A stretch of 64,000 bases of DNA from Bacteroidota bacterium. GTDB lineage: Bacteria > Bacteroidota > Bacteroidia > B-17B0 > Aurantibacillaceae. The notes beneath the pieces were generated by a model. The model saw only the letters and a list, made by a program, of their open reading frames with translations. It searched no databases and was not told the origin of the DNA. The first letter of the stretch is position 1; each line of letters opens with the position of its first letter. A program made the translations under genes and the position numbers. This document shows, one piece after another, positions 18,038 to 26,713 of this stretch. The stretch covers positions 1-64,000 of the forward strand of contig JAFDXR010000018.1 of NCBI GenBank assembly GCA_018267825.1, written 5' to 3'.

Positions 18038-18781
18038 TTAAGAAATCAAATGGAAGTTGTAACCCCGGGCTTTGACCTCTGGAATCAGTTTTTCGAGGAG
18101 GTCCGGCATAAAGTCGAGCCGGTCGTGCAATAGAATAATAGCGCCGGGTTTGAGCCTGCTCAGGATGCGCTGATTGATTTTCGATACATCTTTTATGGAG
18201 GTGTCATAGCTCCGGATGTTCCAGCCGATGGACCGTAAACCGAGTGTTCTGACAGCACGGGCAATGTTGGGGTTGGTAACGCCGTAGGGTGGGCGAAAGA
18301 GATTTTTGAAAGGTTGAAATATTTCGATGCTTTGCGTGCAGTTTGCCAGGTCGGTTTTCACTCTGGAAGTAGGCCACAGGTCGAACCAGAAGGCGTGTGA
18401 GTAGCTGTGATTGCCGATCAGGTGGCCTTCACGTACAATCCGTTCCATCAGCGATTCCTGGCCGGCAATGTTTTTACCGATCACAAAGAAAACAGCCTTC
18501 ACCTCGTGTTTTTTCAAAACATCCAGCACTTTTCCGGTGTATTCCGGGTCCGGGCCATCATCGAAGGTGAGCATCACTTGTTTTTGATTTCCCGGAAGGG
18601 CATTCATGGAGCGCAGGTGAAAATTGAGACCAATGAAATAGGATCCGATAAACTGCACCAGTAAAAATAAATGTACCCACGCCAGGAGCCACCAGCAACT
18701 CAGCTGATGCTCGGTTTTGAAAATGAAAAAAAGAATGAACCCGGTTAGAAAAAGAATATTGGTCAACCAGAATTTTAACAT
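18038..18781 (-). CDS. Polysaccharide deacetylase (NodB-like)
   Basis: The 247-residue product has two N-terminal hydrophobic segments (about 5-22 and 31-52), so it is probably membrane-anchored, and a NodB homology domain: MLTFDDGPDP (catalytic Asp-Asp), IGNHSYSH (metal His pair), FRPPYGVTN and a late ILLHDR. It overlaps the cysteine-less ketosynthase-like gene by 7 bp. As far as I recall, deacetylase genes occur beside ketosynthases in flexirubin-type clusters, where their role is not clear to me. Confidence 0.92.
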   Translation of the reverse strand: MLKFWLTNILFLTGFILFFIFKTEHQLSCWWLLAWVHLFLLVQFIGSYFIGLNFHLRSMNALPGNQKQVMLTFDDGPDPEYTGKVLDVLKKHEVKAVFFVIGKNIAGQESLMERIVREGHLIGNHSYSHAFWFDLWPTSRVKTDLANCTQSIEIFQPFKNLFRPPYGVTNPNIARAVRTLGLRSIGWNIRSYDTSIKDVSKINQRILSRLKPGAIILLHDRLDFMPDLLEKLIPEVKARGYNFHLIS

Positions 18782-19833
18782 TGGCCTACAAGAATAAACG
18801 AATAGTTGATGTCGAGGTACTGATTGATGATGAGAATATGTTTAACGCCTTCGCCCGGCTTATGATTAATTTTTACAATCTCCGGGATCTCCTGTTTTTC
18901 GATCATGCGGTTGGCCGCGAAAGTAGCAAAGGCAGACGCCGTGTGATACTCGCCGCACAGATGTTTGTAATGGCCTACCTGGTTAGTTTCGCAAAGGTCG
19001 GGGAGGATCTCCTGTAGTTTTTTATCGTGCAGGCTGTGTCCGCTGAATCCCATGAGAACCAGGCTGATGTCCTGAAGTGCGAGTGCATGTCTTTCGAGAA
19101 AAGCATGCATTTTTTTCATGATGTCGCCGGGTGTTTCCGGTTTATAAAGCGTATTTACACCTTCGATCACCGACCTGGAATGGATTGTTTTGTGCTGTGA
19201 AACAGCAAAGAAAGCACCACCTTCACCAATCTGGTAGCCGGTGGTGTGTTGTTTCCACAAAGGAATGTTTCCGGGATTTTTGAGTTTACCCGCGTTGCGG
19301 TTCAGTTCCACGTAGCAGGGTGTATGTTCTTCTATGCCACCGATGAGTATGGTTTCTTTTCCTTCGCTGAACCACATCATGGCATCCATCAGGGCGCTTT
19401 CAAACGAAAACCCACGGTGTACATAAGTAAAATTATAGTCGTGGCATTTCAGGATCAGGGCAATCTGTGAGCCAACGGTATTGTGTGTCGACTGAATAAA
19501 AGAAGTTGGAGTCAGGAATTGCTCTTCGTTGTTGAGCATGGCCATCAGGAAACGCTCGCTGTCTTCAAAGCATCCAAGCCCGGTACCTGTGGCAATAGCA
19601 TCAACAGCGGTTAACTGCGCCTGCTGCAGGGCCATGTTGGCCGAAGCAACCCCCATTTTAATGGCGCGCCCCATACGCCTGAGCAGATTTGGCGAAATGT
19701 ATTCCTTATAGGATGGTTCAATGGCTTGCATGAAATCAGTATCCGGCGCCACAATGCGGTCAAAAAACCAGGCATCGTCTGCTGTGTGTTGCGGTGAGAT
19801 GCAACCTGTACCGTTTATGTATGCTTTATTCAA
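18775..19833 (-). CDS. Cysteine-less ketosynthase-like protein (chain-length-factor type)
   Basis: The 352-residue product has the thiolase fold of beta-ketoacyl synthases (start MNKAYINGTGCISPQ; VGSQIALILK before the nucleophile position), but the active-site position carries Gly141 (YVHRGFSFESAL) in place of Cys. The two histidines are also lost: FSGHSLHDKK replaces HGTGTP and GEYHTASAF replaces GHTLAAA. It therefore resembles chain-length factors and other non-catalytic partners of type II polyketide ketosynthases, and would pair with the active enzyme encoded just upstream (5-bp gap). The alignment was made by eye. Confidence 0.85.
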   Translation of the reverse strand: MNKAYINGTGCISPQHTADDAWFFDRIVAPDTDFMQAIEPSYKEYISPNLLRRMGRAIKMGVASANMALQQAQLTAVDAIATGTGLGCFEDSERFLMAMLNNEEQFLTPTSFIQSTHNTVGSQIALILKCHDYNFTYVHRGFSFESALMDAMMWFSEGKETILIGGIEEHTPCYVELNRNAGKLKNPGNIPLWKQHTTGYQIGEGGAFFAVSQHKTIHSRSVIEGVNTLYKPETPGDIMKKMHAFLERHALALQDISLVLMGFSGHSLHDKKLQEILPDLCETNQVGHYKHLCGEYHTASAFATFAANRMIEKQEIPEIVKINHKPGEGVKHILIINQYLDINYSFILVGQC

Positions 19834-19838
19834 TCTGC

Positions 19839-21032
19839 TTAGGCTTTTTTAAAGATCAGTGAGGAACAGTTTCCGCCAAATCCAAAGGAATTGGAAAGCA
19901 CTGTGTTTATAGGTGTTTGCACAAGCGTAGTTTCCGGTACCAGGTTAAACTCTTTCATGGGCGTTTTAAAATTCAGGTTCGGAAATATGAGGTTGTGCTG
20001 CAATGACAATACCGAAAATACGGCTTCTACGCTGGCAGCTGCGGCCAGTGTATGCCCTGTAAATGCTTTGGTAGAACTGAATCGTGGCACCTTGTCACCA
20101 AACACAGCGATGGTCGCTGTCCCTTCGGAGAGGTCGTTGTTGGGGGTGCCGGTACCGTGCATGTTGATGTAATCGATCTGCGAAGGCTGCAATCCACTCA
20201 TGGCCAGCGCCTGCTTAATGGCGAGTGTAGCACCGAATCCTTCGGGCGAAGAGGCCGTCTGGTGATAGGCATCATTGGTGTTGGCATAACCGACAATTTC
20301 AGCGAGTGCTTTTCCACCACGTTTGCGAAGCGCTTCTTCACCTTCAATAACAAGGAAAGCAGCGGCCTCGCCCAGGTTGAGCCCCGTACGTGTATCGTCG
20401 AACGGACGGCACCACTCCCGATCCAGGATCATGAGGGTGTTGAAACCATTGAATGTAAATTTGGAAAGGGCATCTACACCGCCTACAACCGCACGGTCGA
20501 GCAGTCCCTGTTTGATCATGCGGCAACCCAGCATAATGGCATTGGCTGCAGAAGAGCATGCTGTGGAAATGGTAGTGATATAATCCACATGCCCGAGATA
20601 ATCAGCAATGCGTTCTGTGCTATCGCCGCAATCGTGGGTGTCGAGTACTTCCAGATGTGTACCTTTCTCAACCATATCTTTGTAATACAGTTCGGTTTTA
20701 CCCATGCCTGCGACTGTGGTCGACGAGATAACGCCGGTACGCATGCCATCTTTCGGATCAATGCCTGCATTCACGAGCGCTTCCTTGGCGGCTTTCATAG
20801 CCAGGTAGGAGTTGCGGTTCAGTTGGGGGTTATGATCGTTTACAAGGTCTGCTAATTCAGCATTCGAGAGTTTTACTTCACCGGCCAGAAATTCATCCCT
20901 GTAGCGTGTGGTTAAATGATTGATTTTTCCGATCCCGCTTCTGGCTTGCGACAGGGAATGAAATGTTTCCTCCACATTGTTGCCAATGGCAGAAATGATT
21001 CCGAGCCCGGAAATATAAATACGTTGCGACAC
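19839..21032 (-). CDS. Beta-ketoacyl-ACP synthase (secondary metabolism type)
   Basis: The 397-residue enzyme keeps the complete triad: Cys159 (ISTACSSAA), His292 (NMHGTGTPNND) and His327 (FTGHTLAAAAS). It is FabF-like but belongs to an operon with a second ACP, a cysteine-less partner and a thioesterase, so it probably elongates a specialised acyl or polyene chain. Operon spacing is 9 bp after the ACP and 5 bp before the chain-length-factor-like gene. Confidence 0.92.
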   Translation of the reverse strand: MSQRIYISGLGIISAIGNNVEETFHSLSQARSGIGKINHLTTRYRDEFLAGEVKLSNAELADLVNDHNPQLNRNSYLAMKAAKEALVNAGIDPKDGMRTGVISSTTVAGMGKTELYYKDMVEKGTHLEVLDTHDCGDSTERIADYLGHVDYITTISTACSSAANAIMLGCRMIKQGLLDRAVVGGVDALSKFTFNGFNTLMILDREWCRPFDDTRTGLNLGEAAAFLVIEGEEALRKRGGKALAEIVGYANTNDAYHQTASSPEGFGATLAIKQALAMSGLQPSQIDYINMHGTGTPNNDLSEGTATIAVFGDKVPRFSSTKAFTGHTLAAAASVEAVFSVLSLQHNLIFPNLNFKTPMKEFNLVPETTLVQTPINTVLSNSFGFGGNCSSLIFKKA

Positions 21033-21041
21033 CTGTCTGAA

Positions 21042-21299
21042 TTAGGATTTTCCTTGCGACTTAATATATTCGGCCATGGTACGTACCGACTGGAAAATGG
21101 TTTTACCATCTTTCGGGTCCTGGATTTTAATACCATAGTGTTTTTCAAGCAATACGATCAGTTCAAGGGCATCAATAGAGTCGAGACCCAGACCATCACC
21201 AAATAAAGGAGCATCCGGGTTAATATCGGCTGGTTTTACTTCAGCCAGGTTTAATTGTTCAATGATCTGCGTTTTTAATTTTTCGATTAAAGCGTCCAT
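21042..21299 (-). CDS. Second acyl carrier protein
   Basis: The 85-residue carrier has a phosphopantetheine attachment motif LGLDSIDALEL with Ser41. The DSID form and longer N-terminus distinguish it from the housekeeping AcpP (5518-5757, DSLD). It sits between the half-ketosynthase and the active ketosynthase with 9-bp gaps on both sides, so it probably carries the intermediates of this operon. Confidence 0.94.
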   Translation of the reverse strand: MDALIEKLKTQIIEQLNLAEVKPADINPDAPLFGDGLGLDSIDALELIVLLEKHYGIKIQDPKDGKTIFQSVRTMAEYIKSQGKS

Positions 21300-21308
21300 A
21301 CGTATAGC

Positions 21309-21941
21309 TTATAAAGTATATAATTGATTAATTGTTTCGAAACTGTGAGGTTTAAAATTAGTGTTTTTATTTGAATCCGTTGACCTTTCCACCAAATAAA
21401 TTAGGGTGTCTGTAAGCCCCTGATCAACGTCTGTCCAGCCTGCCAGCACAGCATCTGTGTGCTCCGATTTTAAAAGGGTTTCAGCATAGTCGTGAAGCAA
21501 TGCCGCATCGAAATGTTCGCACACAAAAAAAGCGTTTTCACCTGTTATTTTGTATTTGATAGCGATCTCACCAATCACAATGTTGGGGAGTGTATATACA
21601 AACACGGCAGGCGATGGAAAGTAATTGGATTTATCGCTGATAGAGCGTTGGTGCTGGCGATCGGTTTCCAGGCTGGAGGCCCGGTTTGCCAGAACAATAG
21701 CAACGCGTGACATATCGAGGCTCTGAAATGATGCGTGATCCTTCAATGCTGTTTCTGTTGCCAGTAAACCTGCCTTACAGAGCAGATCCATTTTGTGAAA
21801 TTTAGGATAGGACAATTGCAGGTGCTTGTATGCATCGCCGGCAAATGTTGCTGCCTCACCGTTATGTTCATAAAACAGCTGATCATTGCTGAGGATGCCC
21901 TGTCGGCGAATGCGTGTATATGTTGTAATGGTTGTATCCAT
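21309..21941 (-). CDS. Half-length ketosynthase-like protein (N-terminal domain only)
   Basis: The 210-residue product aligns by eye with the N-terminal half of beta-ketoacyl synthases. It keeps a Cys at the nucleophile position (Cys141, ENAFFVCEHFDAALL) but ends before the region that carries the two catalytic histidines. The reading frame is clean and the stop is followed 9 bp later by the ACP gene, so it is a compact gene and not an obvious frameshift. The start at 21941 overlaps the upstream stop as TGATG; a start 11 codons upstream is possible. Its role may be as a partner or scaffold. Confidence 0.82.
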   Translation of the reverse strand: MDTTITTYTRIRRQGILSNDQLFYEHNGEAATFAGDAYKHLQLSYPKFHKMDLLCKAGLLATETALKDHASFQSLDMSRVAIVLANRASSLETDRQHQRSISDKSNYFPSPAVFVYTLPNIVIGEIAIKYKITGENAFFVCEHFDAALLHDYAETLLKSEHTDAVLAGWTDVDQGLTDTLIYLVERSTDSNKNTNFKPHSFETINQLYTL

Positions 21942-23074
21942 CAGGCTTTCATAAATAAGGCAGCTCCGTTGCATCCGCCGAAGCCCGAAGCGGTTTTGAG
22001 GAAAGAAGAAATAGTACCCGGACTGGTTTTGTCAATGAGTTGAATCTGCCCGCTGACACCTTTACTTTCGTATCCGGCAGATTTTATAAATGTTTGCCGG
22101 TGCAACGCCATCAATGAAATAACCGTTTCCAGAACGCCGGCAGCGCCGAGTGTATGCCCGTAATAGCCTTTGAGGCTGTTCACCGGCATCGTCGTTAACC
22201 CGGCCCGTTCAAAGGCAATGGATTCCATCTCATCGTTATAGGGTGTGGCTGTACCATGCGCCGAAATAAATCCCGGAAGAGTTTCTCCGGCCACAAGCGT
22301 TTGCTGTATCGCCTGCAATAAACCATCGCCTGTGCGCGAAGGCCCTGAAATATGGTTGGCATCATTGGCCGATGCGCCGCGAACCAATTGTGTTTTTTCA
22401 TGTCCCGCCAGTGTTTCATCGGCTGTGATCAAAATACTGGAAACAGCCTCCCCCAGGTTAATACCGGTCCGGTTGGCATCAAAGGGTTTGCAGGGCTCAG
22501 GACTCAGGGCATTGAACGATTTGAAGCCGCTGAGCGTAAATTCGGAAAGTATATCGCCACCGCATACAATGACATGCCTGCAACGTTTCTGTTCAATAAA
22601 GCGTTGCGCCATGATAATGCCAAGCAGTCCGGAGATGCAGGCATTGGACACCACCAGTGGTATATTGACAAGTCCAAGCTGTTGCTTCAGGTAATTGGCA
22701 AACACAGGTAAATAAACACGGTTAGGATCAATGCCCGGATGATCCCCTTCCAGTAAATCAATATTGCCTTTGGTGGTGGTATAGATCAGACCAAGGTCCT
22801 TATCGCCGGCGTTTATGCCGCTTTGCTGCAACACATCCTGTATCGACAGCAGGCTCAGTAATTCGAGACGCGTATGCTTTTCAGCATGTTTCACACAGGA
22901 TGTCGCCCTTGCAATCAGCGAATCGTCTATATGGGCTACGCAAAAAGGGTCTGCAGAAAACGAAAAGAGATGCTGTTTGATGGGACTCGTGCCGGAATGG
23001 ACCGCCTCATAATTTTCGTGACTGTTAAGGCCTAGCGGGCTGATAATATTGTGGTATGATGAAGCAAAGATCAT
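21941..23074 (-). CDS. Beta-ketoacyl-ACP synthase, second active copy
   Basis: The 377-residue enzyme has the triad Cys146 (VVSNACISG), His273 (SAHGTATPYND) and His307 (YGHTLGAAG). The N-terminus is shorter than in FabF (no VVVTG motif; MIFASSYHNIISPLG), typical of divergent ketosynthases in aryl polyene/flexirubin-like clusters. The start overlaps the thioesterase stop by 4 bp. Together with the gene at 19839 it gives two potentially active ketosynthases in one operon. Confidence 0.9.
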   Translation of the reverse strand: MIFASSYHNIISPLGLNSHENYEAVHSGTSPIKQHLFSFSADPFCVAHIDDSLIARATSCVKHAEKHTRLELLSLLSIQDVLQQSGINAGDKDLGLIYTTTKGNIDLLEGDHPGIDPNRVYLPVFANYLKQQLGLVNIPLVVSNACISGLLGIIMAQRFIEQKRCRHVIVCGGDILSEFTLSGFKSFNALSPEPCKPFDANRTGINLGEAVSSILITADETLAGHEKTQLVRGASANDANHISGPSRTGDGLLQAIQQTLVAGETLPGFISAHGTATPYNDEMESIAFERAGLTTMPVNSLKGYYGHTLGAAGVLETVISLMALHRQTFIKSAGYESKGVSGQIQLIDKTSPGTISSFLKTASGFGGCNGAALFMKA

Positions 23075-23487
23075 GAGAGATTTCTTTCTTTTTTCCAGGC
23101 TTCAAAAAATTCGGGAACAGTCAGTTGAAGTTCTTTGGTGTGGGGATTCATGAATACCTGTACGCTACGGCCGGTGCATACAATATGCCCGTGCATAGCG
23201 CTGCGAATGGTATATTCAAAAATCAGTTTGGCAGCCGGGCTAAGGATCAGTGTAGTTTCAATAACAGCCGAATCACCATATTCCAGGATACGTTTGTAGT
23301 TGACCTGGAGATCAACCAGCGGAACGGCCAAACCGTGTTTGTACATATCCAGGTAACCCAGTTGATGTTCTTTTCCAAAGGCTTCGCGGCCATCTTCGAA
23401 ATAGCGGACATAGTGGCCGTGCCATACAACACGCAGGGAATCAACCTCACTGAACTTAACGGGGTGCTCTATTCTGGAACTAAGCAT
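23071..23487 (-). CDS. Acyl-CoA/ACP thioesterase (4HBT, YbgC-like)
   Basis: The 138-residue hotdog-fold protein has the 4-hydroxybenzoyl-CoA thioesterase pattern: VKFSEVDSLRVVWHGHYVRYFEDGREAF with the catalytic Asp region, and a central RILEYGDSAVIE segment. It would release or edit acyl chains made by the downstream ketosynthases. It is the first gene of the leftward ten-gene run; no consensus TAnnTTTG element was seen immediately upstream. Confidence 0.9.
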   Translation of the reverse strand: MLSSRIEHPVKFSEVDSLRVVWHGHYVRYFEDGREAFGKEHQLGYLDMYKHGLAVPLVDLQVNYKRILEYGDSAVIETTLILSPAAKLIFEYTIRSAMHGHIVCTGRSVQVFMNPHTKELQLTVPEFFEAWKKERNLS

Positions 23488-23589
23488 AAATGAGTTTAAA
23501 GATATTTACAAATGGGGGCAATTACAAATTTTGTTATGCTCTGCTTTCGTCGAAGAAGGTTGAACAAAAAAGGAAATGGATTCCGATCC

Positions 23590-24200
23590 GGATGTTTATA
23601 TCTCCGTGAATCTGCGTGTTCTTAATCTGCGCACATCTGCGTGAAACACAGGACAGGGATTGCTTCGCCTCGCTCGCAATGACGGGGTGGTGCTGATCTG
23701 CGTGAATCTGCGAGTTCTTAATTTGCGCACATCAGCGTGAAACACAGGACAGGGATTGCTTCGCCTCGCTCGCAATGACGGGGAGTGGTGATCTGCGTGA
23801 ATCTACGTGTACTTCATCTGCGCACATCTGCGTGAAACACAGGACAGGGATTGCTTCGCCTCGCTCGCAATGACGGGGTTGTGCTGATCTGCGTGAATCT
23901 GCGTGGTACTTCATCTGCGCTCATCCGCGTGAAACACAGGGCAGAGATTGCTTAGCCTTGCTCGCAATGACGGGGTGGTGCTGATCTGCGTGAATCTGCG
24001 AGTTCTTAATTTGCGCACATCAGCGTGAAACACAGGACAGGGATTGCTTCGCCTCGCTCGCAATGACGGGGTGGTGCTGATCTGCGTGAATCTGCGAGTT
24101 CTTAATTTGCGCTCATCCGCGTGAAACACAGGGCAGAGATTGCTTCGCTCCGCTCGCAATGACGGGGAGTGGCGATCTGCGGGAATCTGAGGAGTCTGTA
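23590..24200. repeat. Tandem array of about six 96-bp repeats
   Basis: The phrase AATGACGGGG starts at 23678, 23774, 23869, 23966, 24062 and 24158, giving periods of 96, 95, 97, 96 and 96 bp. Each unit reads roughly 'gatctgcgtgaatctgcg', a variable stretch, 'tgcgcacatctgcgtgaaac', 'acaggacagggattgcttcg' and 'cctcgctcgcaatgacgggg'. ATTGC/GCAAT can pair across the second half. Open frames across it encode only translated repeats and are not genes. The 723-bp gap 23488-24210 holds nothing else that I can identify. Confidence 0.93.
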
Positions 24201-24210
24201 GCTTTGAAGT

Positions 24211-25779
24211 TCAAATAATAGATTCTCTTTTCCGCGCATCACCCAGCCACAGGAAAAAGGCATTGAAGAAAATAAAAAAGGTCACACCCGATTGTGTTTC
24301 GAGTGTGTCTTCGGTGACAAAAGATAATAATGAGATGATAAAAAAAGGCCAGTATAACACATGTACATATTTGCGGAGCACGAAAGCAGGATAGGTGAGG
24401 TAAAACAGGAACAGCAGTAAGCCGGTCAGCCCAAAAGCCACAGCAATAGCAAGGTACTGATTATGATTTCGCAAGCGCCAGTTTGCATCCAGCGCGGTAC
24501 CGGTTTCTACATAAGCTGCATTGAATGCATCCTGCACATCGCCCGTGCCAACACCTATGAGTGGGTGTTTTCCGACAATATAGAGCGCTGTCCGCCAGAA
24601 TTCGATGCGCATGGCAAACGTATGGCCGGATGGATTTTTGCCGCGCTTCTGGTTATTGTATTCCCACACCAGTTCGCGCCAGCGCGCTTCAATGCCTGAT
24701 GTAATGGGATATTTGTAATTGGTTACCCCCAGTTCGATGTTGTGAATGTCATTGTTTGTAAGGTGACTCAGTCCAACCGAATCTCTTGTAAACCCTTTAC
24801 TGGCCAGGTAGCGCAGAATGGTGTAGCGCAACACGTTCTTTTTACTATCGCAGCTATCGTAAGAAATACGACTCCTGGTATTCCAGTCTTTACGAAGTTC
24901 ATTGTCATTGATGTTGATCGTGATCAGGTTGCCGTTTTCTGCCAGGCCAAATAAAGTATCCTGCAGATACGGATTGCCATTGTATGTCCTTTTGAGCAGC
25001 CGATTAGCCGGTGAAGCCGGGTTTGATGTAAAATAGGAGCTGGAGCGGTAAAGCATGGTGCCCGCAAATACAAGCACGGCGGCCAGTGAAAGCAATATAC
25101 CAAGGCTCACAAAACGATTGGCATGCCTGTAACTGTATACCAACACGAGTACACAAACCGTTATGCACAGGCAAACAAAACCTGTAGCCATTTCGAGTTT
25201 ATAGAGGTAGAAAAGCAGCCAGGCAATCAGCAGACCCAGGATCCATTTAATCTGCTTCGATTCTTTTGTGAAAAAGTAAGCAGCACACATAATCGCAAAA
25301 GCAATAAAGAGTGAAAAGCGAATATGCGACATAAACACGGAGGCATCGCGTACATCATGTATCACTTTTTTGGTATAACCCAGGTAAACAATAAAGCAAC
25401 ATACACTGCTTACAAAAACGCTCAGCAGGAAAAATCCGAACAATAGTCGGAACTCTTCGGCAGAGATCGCTTTGGTTGAAAAGAACACCAATGGAAGGGC
25501 CTCCAGTGGGAGTTTATTGCGAAGGTCTTTAATGCCCTGTGCCGCATTGCTTGTATACAGCATTCCCACAGCGTGCAAAATAAACAGCAGGCTGAGTGCC
25601 CAGAAAATCCGGTTGTTTTTCAGCAGTTGCCATTTTTCGCGGAAGCGACCCTCGAGCAGCCAGTTACCAAATAAAATAAGTTCGGGAATACTCGTAGGCA
25701 CTGTGCCGAAAAGCATGCCGGCCGCCAACCCGATCAGGCCTAACAAAAAGATATATCTATGCCATTGTGCGGGTAGCAT
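24211..25779 (-). CDS. O-antigen ligase-like membrane protein
   Basis: The 522-residue product has about eleven to twelve hydrophobic segments and a large periplasmic loop before the Wzy_C/O-antigen ligase core: HPLIGVGTGDVQDAF and RNHNQYLAIAVAFGLTGLLLF. The HNQYL motif is typical of bacterial O-antigen ligases and related polymerases. It would transfer or polymerise undecaprenyl-linked glycans at the inner membrane. No other glycan gene is adjacent. It is the last gene of the dxs-led leftward group, with about 80 bp to its upstream neighbour. Confidence 0.88.
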   Translation of the reverse strand: MLPAQWHRYIFLLGLIGLAAGMLFGTVPTSIPELILFGNWLLEGRFREKWQLLKNNRIFWALSLLFILHAVGMLYTSNAAQGIKDLRNKLPLEALPLVFFSTKAISAEEFRLLFGFFLLSVFVSSVCCFIVYLGYTKKVIHDVRDASVFMSHIRFSLFIAFAIMCAAYFFTKESKQIKWILGLLIAWLLFYLYKLEMATGFVCLCITVCVLVLVYSYRHANRFVSLGILLSLAAVLVFAGTMLYRSSSYFTSNPASPANRLLKRTYNGNPYLQDTLFGLAENGNLITININDNELRKDWNTRSRISYDSCDSKKNVLRYTILRYLASKGFTRDSVGLSHLTNNDIHNIELGVTNYKYPITSGIEARWRELVWEYNNQKRGKNPSGHTFAMRIEFWRTALYIVGKHPLIGVGTGDVQDAFNAAYVETGTALDANWRLRNHNQYLAIAVAFGLTGLLLFLFYLTYPAFVLRKYVHVLYWPFFIISLLSFVTEDTLETQSGVTFFIFFNAFFLWLGDARKRESII

Positions 25780-25861
25780 GGGTTTGGAAAGATAACGGTT
25801 TTAGCTTAGAAATAGTATGTGCTCCGGCTAAATTATGCCATAGTCGCCGGTGGCAGTGTGC

Positions 25862-26665
25862 TCAAAAAGAAGGACCGATAAGTACCGAATCGCTGTAGAT
25901 ATAGAAAACACGATCTTTCTGCCAGTATACATTTTGGATCAGGGTGTCGCTCATGGCTTTTTCGGCGGTGTTGAATGTCAGTGGCTGGTATTGCTGCAGC
26001 TTATGATCCTTGAAAAATACTATGGTTTCGTTCATGATGTTGAACTCCTTCAGCTGGCGTAAGGGATAGGTTTTATAGAACGTACCGTAGATGTCAAACA
26101 CAAGGATGCCTTCGTCAGGGCAATTCATATACAGATAGCCGTTCGACTCCTTGATCATGTTCGGGGTCAGGTCGACCTGTAGCACCGGCTTGAGATTTCC
26201 GGTTTTCACAATGGGTTGCAGCTGCGCGTTAAAACGAACAAGTTCATTATTCTGTTTGCTGTAAATCCAGAAACTGTTGTTGGCAGAGGTGCAGATCAGG
26301 TCGGTTTGTTCATAGCCCAGATCTTCAAGAGAAATCACTTCACTGTTGGCAGTCAGCTGATCATCGAGAAACACCAGCTGCTGGAAGTCCTTATAATACA
26401 CCAGGATTTTTAGCGGGTTTGTGCAATCAAAAATACTGATGGCTCCGAGGCGCTTATTGCTGTAGCGTTTCAGGAAAGTGCCGGCAGCATTGTATTTCAG
26501 AATTTCTTCTTTATTAATAATGTAAGTGTTGCCGATCTCATCGGCTTTCACTACACACGCGTTGTTCGGGAAACGAATTACCACCCCGGGCACATCGCGT
26601 TGAAAGGCCATGCAAAGCATCATGGCAAAGGTCACCACCACCACATATTTAAAAGCCTTTCGCAT
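25862..26665 (-). CDS. Secreted beta-propeller-like protein, unknown function
   Basis: The 267-residue product has a signal peptide (MRKAFKYVVVVTFAMMLCMAF) and repeated short beta-strand segments (ILKYNAAGTFLKRY, LVRFNAQLQPIV, ILVFDIYGTFYKTY) like the 6-bladed propeller family of Bacteroidota; about four to five blades are visible. ATG 26665 is preferred because the signal peptide begins there; an upstream start adds seven residues. It lies between the predicted PH-like membrane protein and the O-antigen-ligase-like gene. Confidence 0.75.
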   Translation of the reverse strand: MRKAFKYVVVVTFAMMLCMAFQRDVPGVVIRFPNNACVVKADEIGNTYIINKEEILKYNAAGTFLKRYSNKRLGAISIFDCTNPLKILVYYKDFQQLVFLDDQLTANSEVISLEDLGYEQTDLICTSANNSFWIYSKQNNELVRFNAQLQPIVKTGNLKPVLQVDLTPNMIKESNGYLYMNCPDEGILVFDIYGTFYKTYPLRQLKEFNIMNETIVFFKDHKLQQYQPLTFNTAEKAMSDTLIQNVYWQKDRVFYIYSDSVLIGPSF

Positions 26666-26713
26666 GTTATTAGGTTGAAGATACAATTTTTGAGCCGATC
26701 CTGAAAACAGGCC

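Noticed and set aside
23732-24159. Open frames across the repeat array (e.g. 23732-23914 and 23911-24159, minus strand)
   Set aside because: They translate the 96-bp repeats into repeated SLRARRSN / CPVFHAD strings. The frames have no conserved start context and exist only because the repeat is free of stops.
23590-24200. CRISPR array
   Set aside because: The period is 96 bp with near-identical units throughout, with no short direct repeat alternating with unique spacers and no cas genes nearby.
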